Notes: a model not told the origin generated them from the letters alone. Positions 51,121 to 61,740 are shown, counted from the stretch's first letter. The stretch: DNA of 64,000 bases from Paenibacillus sp. D2_2 (GCF_031199965.1 NZ_CP133605.1:3132501-3196500), one strand, 5' to 3'. Made by a program: numbers and translations.

Positions 51121-52214
51121 TTATTCCGAATCATCCTTCCGCAGACGAACCCTGAACATCGTTCGATGCACATTGCTCTCGGCCATAATCGTTCCTTCAT
51201 GCAGGTCGACGATATGCTTGGCGATCGCCAGTCCAATTCCCGAACCACCGGTGTGTGTCGCCGAGATTTCTCCACGCGATAGAAACGGTCGAATAGATGT
51301 GGTAGATCGGCCTCCGGGATCGGATCACCATAATTGATTACCTCTGTGATCACCTCATTCGCCGTTATCTCACCGCGGATATCAATGTATTTACCGCCGC
51401 TTCCATAACGGATAGCATTCGTAATAAGATTCTCATACACTCTTCGCAACTTGTCACCGTCTGCATGAACAAACAGCTGTGGCTTGAGATAGAGACGGCA
51501 CTCCATCCCACTCTCCTGCAACTGCCATCCGAAATGAGATGTAATCTGATACAGCATCTCGGCCAGATTAATTCTCGTCTTCTGTAGCTTCATCTCCATA
51601 TTCTGTAACCGAGTGAACTCAAACAAGTCCTGGAGCAACTGAGTAAGACGCAGCGACTCTTCATATGCCATATTGACATAATATCGAAGCTCTACCTCAT
51701 CACGATAACGATCCTGCTCGATCAGCCCCAAATATCCAGTGATAGAAGTCAGCGGTGTGCGAAGATCATGTGACACATTCGTAATCAGTTCACTCTTGGT
51801 CTGCTCTGCTCGCCGTTCCTCCTCAATAGAGGTTCTGATCCGGTCAATCATACGGTTAATGTCAGTAGCAAGCTGACCAAGCTGGCCTACGTTCTCGACG
51901 GGTATTCTCGATGCCGAGCCTTCCTCAATCTGGTGTACTTCCTCAATCAGCAGCTTTAAATACTTCTCCTCATGCCTGCGCACACTGCGTCTGTAGAAAT
52001 AGAGAGCGAATAGCATCAGAATCGGTACGCCGGACAGATAGTACACTTCCGGGAACCCGATATACCGGTTGATCCAGACTAATGCTGATTGCAAGGTAAG
52101 GTGGGGAAATAGGAAGAAAGTTAGCTTGGCCAATTGAAAGAGTAGCAACAGCGCAACAAGCGAGGTAACTACAGTCCATAATAGCCAGGATAAAAAGCGT
52201 AGACTAGCTTTCAA
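51121..52214 (-). CDS. Sensor histidine kinase (OmpR-system type), one frameshift
   Basis: About 364 codons with TTG 52214 inside the end of the response regulator gene. Two membrane segments at about residues 8-30 and 48-70; HAMP at about 75-130; HisKA motif NVSHDLRTPLTS near 148; N box LITNAIRYG near 240. The frame changes near 51262-51270; with one base the end becomes THTGGSGIGLAIAKHIVDLHEG and stops at 51121. As given the frame runs on to 51057 as nonsense. It forms a pair with the overlapping response regulator. Confidence 0.85.
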
Positions 52215-52897
52215 TTTTGTAGCCTACCCCCATACAGTCTTGATCAGCGCTTCACATTCCATTTCCTTCTCTATCTTATCGCGCAAGCGACTGATGTGCA
52301 CTGTAACGGAGTTGCTGCTCTCGAAATATTTATCCTTCCAAATCAGTTCAAAGATCTCCTCCGAGCCGAATACACGCCCCGGATGGCTGGCCAGAAGATA
52401 GAGAATGCTGAACTCTATCGGTGTCAGCTTAACCGCTATGCCATCGACAGTGGCGGTATGCGTCTCTTGTCCACCTGCAAAGGGCCGATCTTGATAATAT
52501 GGCTCGCGCTGGGCGCGATAGGCTGCGCTGAATATGATGATCTACGGAGCAAAGATTTGACCCTGGCTACAAGTTCCAACGGATTAAATGGCTTCACCAT
52601 ATAATCATCAGCTCCAGTCATAAGCCCGGTAATCTTGTCCATATCACCATCTTTGGCGCTTAGCATTAAGATCGGCGTTGTTAAAGTCTCACGAATTTTC
52701 AGACATACCGAGATTCCGTCCAGGCCAGGCATCATCACGTCGAGAACGATCAGATCAATCTCACTCTGCTCGATAATCTCGAGTGCCACTAACCCGTTAT
52801 CCGCCTTGATCACATTGTAGCCTTCATTTATCATATAGATTTCTATCAGCTTTGCTATCTTCTCATCATCATCTACAATCAGTATTTGTTTGCTCAT
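52204..52897 (-). CDS. OmpR-type response regulator, two frameshifts
   Basis: About 231 codons. Receiver: LIVDDDEK, LIVLDVMMPGLDG with the phospho-accepting Asp near 52, and KPF near 101. The winged-helix domain follows after a break near 52461-52468 (one base restores VDKRTHTATVDG). It reads LTPIEFSILYLLASHPG and NSVTVHISRLRDKIE. A second break at five C (52227-52231): six C restore TVWGVGYKIES with the stop at 52204-52206, overlapping the kinase start. Promoter targets not readable. Confidence 0.88.
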
Positions 52898-53004
52898 TTA
52901 TTTCATCCTTTTATCGACTAAAGTCACACATATGATTCTATCATACCATGACGAATAACATCGATTCCAAAATAAACGGTTAAAAAAGGATTACAAGCTA
53001 TTCA

Positions 53005-54072
53005 TTATTTCCACTGTATTGGAATAAATACTGTAAATTGTGTTCCCTGATCTGGCTGTGATTCTACAGATATCTGCCCTTGATGAATATCAACAATCTT
53101 TCGAACGATAGATAATCCAAGGCCGCTGCCACCGGCATCACGATTTCTTGATTTATCCGCTTTATAGAAACGATCAAAGATATATGGGATATCCTCTTTG
53201 GAGATACCTACCCCGGAATCGGCAATGATGACCTTAGCACCCTCATCTCCGGTAGTAAGCTTCACCCATATTCTGCCCTTCACAGATGTGAATTTAATAC
53301 TGTTATTAAGTAGATTAACCCATACCTGGCTGAGTAATTCCTCTACGCCTTCAACATAGATTTCCTTCAGATCCAACTCGATCTCAATCTGCTTAGCCAG
53401 CCACTGCGGCTCGGTAGCAAGCACAATTGATTGTAATTGACGATCCAGCCTGAACTTACTATGTTCGAACGAAGAACGATCTGATTCAAGTGAGGACAGC
53501 TTAAGCATGTTATCACTCATTTGTGAGAGCCTGCGACTCTCGCTTTCGATAATGTCCAGATAATGCCTTCGCTGCTCTTCCTTCAACTGTGAGCTTCTTA
53601 AAGCCTCTGTAAAACCGCGAATCGAGGTAAGCGGAGATTGAATCTCATGCGACACATTCGATATGAAATCCTGCCGCATCATCTCCATCTGGCTTAATTC
53701 TCCAGCCATTTCATTAATGCTCTCAACGATCTGTTTAAATTCACGGTACTCTTCGCTCTCATCGAGCTGTACCGAGAAGTCTCCTTTGGCAATCCGACGC
53801 ATGGCTTCAATAATACGCTTTAACTTGGCAATCTCTCTTTTTCGATAAATTTGTCCAACAAGCATAATGGTGATAAAGAACAGATGAAATCCTACAACGA
53901 GGTTGATTACCTGTGATACGTAAGCTGATGAGGGAGCACCCGTAAAATGGTATATTCCACGCAAAATAAACATTGCGCCGAACCATGCTCCGATCAGAAC
54001 GAGAATTATCCCAAGATACTGAAAAAAATGGGATATGACATGCCAGATTTTCTTCCACATTTTCTTATACAT
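53005..54072 (-). CDS. Sensor histidine kinase
   Basis: An intact gene of 355 codons. Membrane segments at about 15-38 and 57-78; HAMP at about 80-125 (RRIAKGDFSVQLDESEEY); HisKA motif NVSHEIQSPLTS near 145; N box LLNNSIKFTS; G boxes IADSGVGISKED and GGSGLGLSIV. It starts 7 nt downstream of the corrected end of the response regulator gene (54080). The signal is unknown; small extracellular loop. Confidence 0.95.
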   Translation of the reverse strand: MYKKMWKKIWHVISHFFQYLGIILVLIGAWFGAMFILRGIYHFTGAPSSAYVSQVINLVVGFHLFFITIMLVGQIYRKREIAKLKRIIEAMRRIAKGDFSVQLDESEEYREFKQIVESINEMAGELSQMEMMRQDFISNVSHEIQSPLTSIRGFTEALRSSQLKEEQRRHYLDIIESESRRLSQMSDNMLKLSSLESDRSSFEHSKFRLDRQLQSIVLATEPQWLAKQIEIELDLKEIYVEGVEELLSQVWVNLLNNSIKFTSVKGRIWVKLTTGDEGAKVIIADSGVGISKEDIPYIFDRFYKADKSRNRDAGGSGLGLSIVRKIVDIHQGQISVESQPDQGTQFTVFIPIQWK

Positions 54073-54079
54073 GGTCCTT

Positions 54080-54753
54080 CTAGCATACCTCCAGACGGTA
54101 ACCGAGACCGCGAATCGTTACAATTCTAAAGCGATACTTTAGTTCTGGAAATCGCTCCGTAACCGGTTCACATGCACATCTACCGTTCGTTCATTTCCTT
54201 CGAAATCATAGCCCCAAATATCTTCAATTAACTGCTCTCGGGTTATCGTCTTACCTGGATAGCTGCCGAGCAAGAACAACAATTCAAATTCCTTGGGCGG
54301 CAAAGTCAGGCTATCCCCCTCCGCGATAACCTGAAATGTCTTGCGGTCCACATGAAGTGCACCGATCGTTACGCTCTGTGAAGCAATCACTTGATACCGC
54401 TTGAGTAGCGCCCTGACTCGGACGATAAGCTCTGCTGCCTCGAACGGCTTCACCAGATAGTCATCGGTGCCAAGATCGAAGCCCTTGACGATCTGCCTCG
54501 TCTCCCCCTTAGCTGTAAGCATCAGAATCGGCATATCATACATGCTTCGCAGCTCTCGGCACAGCTCCCAACCATCCATATTCGGCATCATGATATCTAG
54601 GATAACCATATCTGCCCGCTGCATCTCCATCATTTCAAGTGCTTCAACACCGTCGGCCGCTTCCAGCACATCGCCGATCCCAGCCTCTTCAATTAGAACC
54701 TTAACCAGCTCACGAATATGATGATCATCATCAACAACGAGTATTTTCGCCAT
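54080..54753 (-). CDS. OmpR-type response regulator, one frameshift
   Basis: About 225 codons. Receiver residues 1-115 (LVVDDDHHIRELV; MVILDIMMPNMDGWE with Asp near 53; KPF near 103). Winged helix with LPPKEFELLFLLGSYPGKTI and ERTVDVHVNRLR. The frame as given stops at 54139; one base near 54151-54158 restores RFPELKYRFRIVTIRGLGYRLEVC to a stop at 54080, 7 nt before the kinase start. Pairs with the kinase at 53005-54072. Confidence 0.88.
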
Positions 54754-54778
54754 AATCGATTATTCACCTACGATCTAT

Positions 54779-56550
54779 TTATTGTTGCTGAAGGTTAAAC
54801 TCTGGTGAGGCATCGGCAAGCTGTAATTGCTGCGTAGCGAACTCCCGATACATCTCATGATGCTGCAGCAGTTGTTCGTGGGTACCCGTCCGGTGACTTT
54901 TCCCTTCTCGATAAAAATAATCTGATCCGCACCGACAACCGTTGATAACCGGTGAGCGATGACAACCGTCGTTCTTCCCGCCATCAGATTATCGAGCGCT
55001 TGTTGCACAACGATCTCCGAGCGACTGTCCAGACTGGATGTGGCTTCATCTAGCATCAATATCTTCGGATCACGGAGCAATGCACGGGCGATAGCAATTC
55101 TCTGCCGCTGTCCGCCAGATAACTTCACTCCGCGTTCACCTACATCCGTATTAAATCCCTCCGGCAGCTCTGAGATGAACCCATCGGCATAAGCCATTTT
55201 CGCAGCTTGCTCCAGCTCTTCAAGGCTGACTTCGCGTTCAATCCCGTAGCAAAGGTTATCACGAATCGTACCGGCAATCATCGGACTCTCCTGAGACACA
55301 TAGCCGATAATTCCCCTCCATGAACGGAGTGAGAAGGAATCAATCGGCTCGTTGCCGAGCATTACCCGTCCCTTCTGCGGTAAATAATAGCGCTCAAGTA
55401 CCTGGAATAGCGTAGTCTTCCCTCCGCCGCTTGGACCAACTACCGCTGTGACAGTACCCGGCTCCATCTGGAAGTTAACCCCTTGAAGGATAGGTTCATC
55501 CTGTTTATAACCGAATGACAGATTTTCAATCTTAACCGGAAGCTTCGCATCCGTCACCTCATGACCAGCATGGAAATCCTCCTCCAGCTCGTTCATTGTC
55601 TGCATCATCCGCTCGGTTGCACCGTTGGCTTTCTGCAGTTGAGTGAAGAAGGTGCTAAGTTGAGTTACAGGAATAACGATCTGAATCAAATACAGAATAA
55701 AGGCTACTAGTTCCCCAGCGGTCAGTACGCCTGAAGATACCTGCATACCGCCATAGCCGATAACTATTACGAGCAGCATCATTAAGACGAAGCTCATTAA
55801 CGGACTGATCCAGGCCATAATCAGCCCTTCTTTAATCCCGAATTTCAGCAAATTCTGAATGCCTTTGTTTCCGTTCTCATACTCTATTTTTTCTGCGTTG
55901 GAGGCTTTCACTAGGCGGATCTCAGATAGCACTTGGCTTATCATCGCTGTGAAGGAGGCTGTCTCATCCTGCATACTGATCGAGACCTTATACATCTTGC
56001 GGCCGATCGGTACAAGCACAAGCGCCGCCAGTGGAATCACAAGGAACATAATCAATGTCATCTTCCAGTTCAGATAGATCAGTACGGCGATAGAGCCGAT
56101 AATGGATATGATACCGCTGAAGAAGCTCGCTACATGCTCGGAAATGAAGGTCTTAATGACTCCCGTGTCATTCGTCATCCGGCTGACCGATTCTCCGGTC
56201 CGGTTGTTATCGAAATAGGATACCGGCAAAGCAAGCAGCTTCTTCCACAATTTGTCGCGAACGACGGCAACTACTTTCTGACCGATATAATTCAGCAGGA
56301 AGATGGACACACCGGCCGCCAGTGTCTGCCCGATAAAAGCGGCGACCAGACCTACGATCTGCATTCGGCTAATCGATTCCAGAGAGAATCCATCGACCAG
56401 GCTCTTAGTAAACATCGGGATAACCAGACCGACCAGCGTAGAAACAACGCTAAGCAAAATCGAGACAATGATTAAAGCCACCGGTGGCTTCGTTTCTTTC
56501 ATTAATCGATAAAATGATGAGAAATTGGGTTTGCTTATATCTGTTTTCAT
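54779..56550 (-). CDS. ABC exporter (permease-ATPase fusion), one frameshift near the end
   Basis: About 590 codons. Six membrane segments in the first 320 residues (VALIIVSILLSVVSTLVGLVI start). The ATPase part has Walker A GPSGGGKTT, Q loop GYVSQESPMIAG, signature LSGGQRQRIAIARALL, Walker B ILMLDEATSSLD and H loop VIAHRLSTV. The frame drifts near 54881-54895; one base restores a GTHEQLLQHHEMYREFATQQ end and a stop at 54779. It resembles BmrA-like lipid/drug exporters. It lies 26 nt upstream of the neighbouring response regulator and may be controlled with it. Confidence 0.9.
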
Positions 56551-56603
56551 AGTTCTTCTCCTTGAGTGATTAATAAAGGAAGCTCAAAAAGTCCGCTCTT
56601 AGC

Positions 56604-56664
56604 CTCTAACGAAACGTGACATTGATGTTTTTAAGCAAATAAGGATCTGTAGTTTCATTTAGAA
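56604..56664. repeat. Degenerate copy of the CTAACGAAAC repeat
   Basis: CTCTAACGAAAC at about 56604-56615 and an inverted TAGTTTCATTTAG at about 56650-56662 resemble the unit found at 111-298 and 15299-15485. Pairing is poor. The rest of the gap 56551-56766 shows no gene. Confidence 0.4.
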
Positions 56665-56766
56665 GAAAACTGGCCAAATTGAACATTCCCTGTTCGTTCT
56701 TAAGAGAAGAATACCTTACTATTTTAAACTGAAGTTAAACAAACGCACTTCTAGAGGTAATTCAAG

Positions 56767-57519
56767 CTATAAATTCTCGACCTCGACGCTGGTTACATGA
56801 TCAATACTCCGTACAAAGTTGTAAATTTCTGTTGTATACTCTTTCTCCGACGCTGCAATCACCATATCAACCCGATGGCGTCCTTCGTCCAGATCCTTGA
56901 TCTTAAGTCGGCGGATGCGATGTTGTTGAATATGTTTGTCGCCGCTCCTGTCATCTTTGCGTTCAATAATTCGAATCAGATCCGTCACATTACCATGTTC
57001 CTCCATAACGATCTTCAAGGATACATCGCGTTGGTTCAACTTATATGGTCCAATCCACTTAATGATATACGGGACGAAATTGACAGCCAGAATCAGCAAA
57101 ATGACAGCGAACGCAGCTTCAATATAAAATCCCGTACCAATTGCAATACCGATGCCTGAAGCCGCCCATATCATCGCTGCGGACGTTAGCCCTGAGATTC
57201 CTTCATTACTGCGGCGCAGAATTGCCCCTGCCCCCAGGAAACCAATCCCGCTAACGATCTGAGCCGCCAATCGCATTGGGTCCATATTGGGATGATCCGG
57301 CCCAGCAAATTTCTGAAAGGCTTCAATCGAGACGATGGTGACAAGACAGCTTGAGATGCAGATTACCATACAAGTTTTTATCCCAAGCGGCTTCTGCTTC
57401 AGCTGCCAGCTCGATTCCAATGAACAAACCGAATAATAAAGCAATGCAAAGTTTAAACACCATTTCCCAATCTGAGACCATAACATTTCTCCTTCAATTA
57501 TATTGAGTATATTATTCAT
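56767..57519 (-). CDS. MgtC/SapB family membrane protein, compensated double frameshift
   Basis: About 250 codons. MgtC features: IKTCMVICISSCLVTIVSIEAF, GAGAILRRSNEGISGLTSAAMIW and a C-terminal cytoplasmic ACT-like domain. Between about 57440 and 57403 the residues read YYSVCSLESSW, whereas the next frame reads LFGLFIGIE, the conserved TM2 motif; one base missing near 57437 and one added near 57406 would give FALLFGLFIGIELQLKQKPLG. The product is readable from either start, at 57519 or the internal ATG near 57486 (AAGGAG upstream). Role in Mg2+/pH adaptation is known for MgtC of Salmonella; here unknown. Confidence 0.85.
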   Translation of the reverse strand: MNNILNIIEGEMLWSQIGKWCLNFALLYYSVCSLESSWQLKQKPLGIKTCMVICISSCLVTIVSIEAFQKFAGPDHPNMDPMRLAAQIVSGIGFLGAGAILRRSNEGISGLTSAAMIWAASGIGIAIGTGFYIEAAFAVILLILAVNFVPYIIKWIGPYKLNQRDVSLKIVMEEHGNVTDLIRIIERKDDRSGDKHIQQHRIRRLKIKDLDEGRHRVDMVIAASEKEYTTEIYNFVRSIDHVTSVEVENL

Positions 57520-57594
57520 TATCCCCAGCCGGTAGAGATATCCATGAGCTCTACCGAACTTAAAGTAAACTCCATTTTATAATGAAGCACAAAT

Positions 57595-57616
57595 AAAAAA
57601 AAGACTCAAAATGAGC
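57595..57616 (-). terminator. Terminator overlapping the YdjM-like stop codon
   Basis: Minus strand: GGCTC-ATTTT-GAGTC stem followed by eight T; the TGA stop lies in the stem region. Confidence 0.55.
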
Positions 57617-58103
57617 CCCATAGTGCGAACGGTAAAATAATAGCCAATACAGCTAATGTCGTCCTGAAAATGATCTCCTGCAAAGATCCCGTATCAATCG
57701 CGAGTGGCTTCGGCAATAAACGGAATTTCCGATTCAAAGGCCATAGTAGAGCAACTCCTTGATCATTCAGAAGATCGATGAGCGGATGTGAGGCATAAGC
57801 GGCTATAATCGTCCAAAAGTAGAAGTCAGGTATAGGGGACAACAAATAACCTAACAGCACTAAGAATAACAAAGAATGTGTCATTGTTCGATGCTTAACG
57901 CGAAGTAACTGCAGCAACCATGATAGCGGCAGTAGAATCTTAGCCATCGTTGATCCTCTCTTATCAATATCCGCAAGCGGACCTACTAGGCATCCAATCA
58001 GCATCGCTGCTCCTGACTCCCAGGATAGAAGCGGCTGGTTATAGTGGATTATGACGCATTCAGCCGCGACCAGCCCTGCCAAAGTATGTGTCTTCTGAAG
58101 CAT
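57606..58103 (-). CDS. YdjM-like membrane-bound metal-dependent hydrolase
   Basis: An intact gene of 165 codons. YdjM family marks: AGLVAAECVII, CLVGPLADIDKRGSTMAKI (acidic D-x-D-like site near residues 43-46), HRTMTHSLLFLVLLGYLL and AYASHPLIDLLNDQGVALLWP. About four membrane segments. The family is predicted to hydrolyse phosphate or lipid-linked substrates in the membrane; no substrate is established. It lies about 90 nt from the divergent-looking MgtC upstream end, and on the same strand. Confidence 0.85.
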   Translation of the reverse strand: MLQKTHTLAGLVAAECVIIHYNQPLLSWESGAAMLIGCLVGPLADIDKRGSTMAKILLPLSWLLQLLRVKHRTMTHSLLFLVLLGYLLSPIPDFYFWTIIAAYASHPLIDLLNDQGVALLWPLNRKFRLLPKPLAIDTGSLQEIIFRTTLAVLAIILPFALWGSF

Positions 58104-58236
58104 TCCGTAATTCCTCCGTATCTCTAAGCTGTCCTCGATAATATAGCAATATCAGCACTCCTTATTCGAGCACATGTTCGCATATTATATTATTATAGCA
58201 ATTTTAAATATTTTTACTAGCTAATATCGTAAATAC

Positions 58237-58281
58237 AAAAAAAGCTATCCCGCAAAATAGATTTGCCGGGATAGCTTTTTA
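58237..58281 (-). terminator. azoR terminator
   Basis: Minus strand: AAGCTATCCCG and CGGGATAGCTT arms with a 14-nt loop, T run after. It lies about 40 nt past the stop. Confidence 0.85.
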
Positions 58282-58319
58282 TATATATTCGGTAAGATAG
58301 TAGTTAGCTACCTACTAAA

Positions 58320-58946
58320 TTAGAAGCGAGCTGCGAGATCAGCTGCACGCTTAATACCGTCTTGAAGAATCTCTTCAGCGCGATCCGGGAATTGATTGTG
58401 ACCTTCCACAATCACATTCTCAGGATTCTTGATTCCCCAGAATGCAAGTGTGTTAGTTACATAATTCAAGGACATTTCCAAAGCAGCCATTGGTCCTTCG
58501 GAGTATACACCGCCGCGAGCGTGCAGCAATGCTACTTTTTTGTCGCCAACCAGGCCTACAGGGCCTTCTGCAGTATATTTGAAGGTCTTACCCGCTTGGT
58601 TCAAATAGAACAGGTAAGTCAGAAGTTGTGCAGGAATAGTGAAGTTCCACAATGGAAAAGCAAATACCACTTTATCTGCGCTCAGGAATTGATCAAGGTA
58701 TGAGTTCGCGAGTTCAACAGCCTTCATTTCTTCTGGTGTTGCTTCAAAACCGTTAGCCAGCTTGTATCCTCCGTTGATCATGTCGTTGTCATAGTACGGA
58801 AGATTTACTTCAAATACGTTCACTTCAGCAACTTCATCTTGTGGATGAGTCTCCTTATAGGATTGTACGAAGCTTTCATACAATTTTACTGTTGCGGATT
58901 GCTCAACCGGACGGTTGTTAGCTTTGACGAATAAAACTTTAGCCAT
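58320..58946 (-). CDS. azoR: FMN-dependent NADH-azoreductase
   Basis: An intact gene of 208 codons; flavodoxin-like fold. Features: KVLFVKANNRPVEQSATVKLYESF start with the FMN-phosphate loop, FAFPLWNFTIPAQLLTYLFYLNQAGKTFKYT near 95-125 (FMN isoalloxazine and active-site region), VALLHARGGVYSEGP near 146-160 and ENVIVEGHNQFP. AzoR reduces azo compounds and quinones with NADH. Own terminator downstream. Confidence 0.95.
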   Translation of the reverse strand: MAKVLFVKANNRPVEQSATVKLYESFVQSYKETHPQDEVAEVNVFEVNLPYYDNDMINGGYKLANGFEATPEEMKAVELANSYLDQFLSADKVVFAFPLWNFTIPAQLLTYLFYLNQAGKTFKYTAEGPVGLVGDKKVALLHARGGVYSEGPMAALEMSLNYVTNTLAFWGIKNPENVIVEGHNQFPDRAEEILQDGIKRAADLAARF

Positions 58947-59088
58947 TTTTATGATTCCTCCTGGTGTAATTCTATTATCCTATCTACTAACTTTTTCTCT
59001 TGAGATATAGATAACATAGTAAATTACCCAAGATCATTTGTCAATTGCAGTTTTTAGAAAATTTCCTATGTCTTTTCTCACATTTTCA

Positions 59089-61393
59089 TCATTTTACTTT
59101 CAATGAGTTAGAAGTTACTTTCTCTCTATAGGTTTCTGCCGCTGATACCATATGTGACAAAGCTGCGACAGTTTCCTCTTGCCCCCTTGTCTTCAATCCG
59201 CAGTCCGGGTTGATCCAGAATAACTGCGGATCTAGCACTTCCAGCGCGCGTTCGATCAGAGACAGCATCTCCTCCTTGGAAGGAACCCTTGGACTATGAA
59301 TATCATAGACGCCAAGACCAATACCCAGTGGATAGGTCTGCTCCTCGAAGCTGCTGATCAGTTCTCCGTGACTGCGCGACGTCTCGATCGAAATAACATC
59401 CGCATCCAGAGCTTGGATGGAATCTATGATATCCTGGAATTCGCAGTAGCACATATGCGTATGAATCTGCGTCGTATCCTGCACCGAGCTAGTTGAAATC
59501 CGGAATGCATTCACTGCCCAGTCCAGATACTCCTGCCATTCTTCACGCTTCAGAGGAAGCCCTTCTCGAAGTGCAGGCTCATCCACCTGAATCATCTCGA
59601 TCCCTGCACGCTCCAGTGCTTCCACTTCTTCGCGCAAGGCGAGGGCGATCTGATAAGCAACATACTTGCGAGGAATATCGGTTCGTACAAAAGACCAGTT
59701 CAGGATGGTAATCGGCCCGGTCAGCATGCCTTTAACTGGCTTCTGAGTGAGCGTTTGAGCGTACTCTGTCTCTTTTACAGTCATAGGCTGACCGAATTCC
59801 ACATCCCCGTAAATAATCGGCGGCTTCACGCAGCGCGTCCCATAGGACTGAACCCATCCACCACGTGTAAAAGCAAAGCCTGGCAGTTTCTCACCGAAAA
59901 ATTCAACCATATCCGTCCGTTCGAACTCTCCATGTACGAGCACATCCAATCCAATTTCCTCCTGGATGCGGATCCATTTATCAATTTCAGATTGAATGTA
60001 TTGGTCGTATTGTTCCGTGCTCCATTCACCTTTGCGCCACTTCTGGCGTGCCGAGCGCACTTCCTTCGTCTGTGGGAAGCTGCCGATTGTCGTCGTCGGA
60101 AGCAATGGCAATTGCCACTTCTGCTCCTGCTTCACTCTGCGTACATCGAACTCATTCTGCCTTTCTGCTGGTTGCTGCAAGGCCTGCTCGACCTGACTAC
60201 GAACATTCAGGCGATTGCGAACCGGAGCTGCTGATAATGCATTGAGGGACTGCTCGTTCTCCGTGAATAAGGAAGGAACTGCTGCGCTGCCGAACACTGC
60301 CTTCAAGCTAACTATCTCATCCAGCTTCTCTTCCGCAAAGGCCAGCGCATTCTTCAGAAGAGGTTCCAGATCCGTCTCCCCTTGCAAGCTGACTGGTACA
60401 TGCAGCAAGCTGCTCGCTGGCTGCACGATAATCTTCTCGGCCTGTGGCGATAGCTCTATGATCTCGTCTAACAGTTGCTTGGTTGCTTTCAAGTCGCTAC
60501 GCCAGATATTGCGTCCATCTATGATTCCAGCTCCGAGTACCTTGCCAGCCGGATAGCCAAACTCGCGAAGTGCCGCCAGATTGCCCTCCAGACCATGTAC
60601 GAAATCCAATCCGAACCCCTGTACCTGGCAAATCAATCACCTGTTGATATTTGGATGCCGCGGCGAAGTAGGTTTGTAGCATGACTGAGATTCCTGGCAC
60701 TTCCTGAGCAATTGTCTTGTATATCGAACTCAGATGCTGGATATCCTCGGCGGTTATCTCGGTTACAAGGGCCGGTTCATCGATTTGAACCCAGGCTGCG
60801 CCTTCAGCCGCAAGCTCACGCAGTACTTGAATGTAGAGTGGCAGAAGCTTGTCGATCCATGCGCCAAATTCACTCTCAACATAACCCTTGGACAACTTCA
60901 GGAACGTATACAAACCAAGCAGCACGGGTCTGCCCTCGATTTGCAGAGCTTGCTTCGCTTCTCGGTACGCCTCGAGCGGATAATTCACAGTTAGCTTCGG
61001 CTCTCTATCTCCAAGCTCAGGTACGATATAGTGGTAATTCGTATTAAACCACTTCGTCATCTCACTGGCCGCGGCCTGTTTATTTCCTCTGGCGATAGCG
61101 TAATAGGTGTTAAGTGGCACAGCCCCACCGTCATACTCGAACCGTGCTGGGACTAATCCGAACATAACCGCAGTATCTAGCACATGATCATAGTAGGTAA
61201 ATTCACCGACCGGAATGATTTCGATTCCTTTATTTTGCTGCGTACGCAAGTTGTCCAGTCGAATCGCAGTTAAACGTTCCCGCAGCTCAGACTCAGCGAT
61301 TTGCCCTGACCAATAAGCTTCGATCGCTTTCTTCCACTCCCGATTCCGTCCAATCCTTGGGTACCCTAAATTTCCGCTTACGATTTTGCTCAA
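59089..61393 (-). CDS. metE: Cobalamin-independent methionine synthase MetE, one frameshift
   Basis: About 767 codons, the usual MetE length. TTG 61393 is best spaced from GGAGG; TTG 61402 touches it. N-terminal half: [22 protein letters not shown] start, [30 protein letters not shown], and the QIDEPALV strand. The break near 60622-60629 is repaired by removing one G ([19 protein letters not shown]). C-terminal half: [63 protein letters not shown] and zinc ligands H in THMCYCEF and C in [10 protein letters not shown]. It transfers the methyl group from 5-methyl-THF-polyglutamate to homocysteine. A cobalamin riboswitch lies upstream. Confidence 0.97.
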
Positions 61394-61454
61394 TTCAACC
61401 AACCTCCATGAATAATTTTGATGGGATACAGGTTCTCAGAGTCCATGCCAGATG

Positions 61455-61497
61455 AAATAAAAAGAGGCTCCCTTTAGGCAATGCTAAAGAGAACCTC
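61455..61497 (-). terminator. Riboswitch-controlled terminator of metE
   Basis: Minus-strand arms GAGGTTCTCTTTAG and CTAAAGGGAGCCTC (with G-U pairs) and a CATTGC-type loop, followed by TTTTTATTT. It lies between the cobalamin aptamer and the metE start. Adenosylcobalamin binding is expected to favour it. Confidence 0.85.
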
Positions 61498-61564
61498 TGT
61501 ATTCGATATACAATGGCAGTAATCTTTAACACTTCCCTATCTCCCGTAGGTAATTCAGTGTTGT

Positions 61565-61740
61565 CAGAACAGGCAGGTCTCCTGGCTCCAGAATCTACGT
61601 CTTCATGCTGCCTTCCCGATATGACTTATATCAGTGGCAAGAATCGCATCAAACTCCTCTGTTACAGTGGCGGGACCGCGCCGGTATCGCACCGGACTTC
61701 CCTTTTAAGTTCTCAATTGTATTACCGAGAACACCTATTC
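61565..61740 (-). ncRNA. Cobalamin (B12) riboswitch
   Basis: Read on the minus strand: a GGTG...AGAAC stretch with the P1/P2 part; GGGAAGTCCGGTGCGA-type P3 block; CCGGCGCGGTCCCGCCACTGTAAC core including GCCACTG; and the near-invariant AGCCAGGAGACCTGCC box at about 61572-61587. The order of elements matches the cobalamin riboswitch (Rfam RF00174) as I know it. The metE terminator follows. Switching off metE when B12 is available implies that a B12-dependent MetH is encoded elsewhere. Confidence 0.95.

Noticed and set aside
55933..56475. A plus-strand open frame of 180 codons
   Set aside because: It is the antisense shadow of the ABC exporter's membrane domain, with biased composition and no start signal.
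401..61393. Programmed ribosomal frameshifting as an explanation for the split genes
   Set aside because: There are about 32 sites in unrelated families, most without slippery heptamers or downstream pseudoknots. Sequencing error explains them better.
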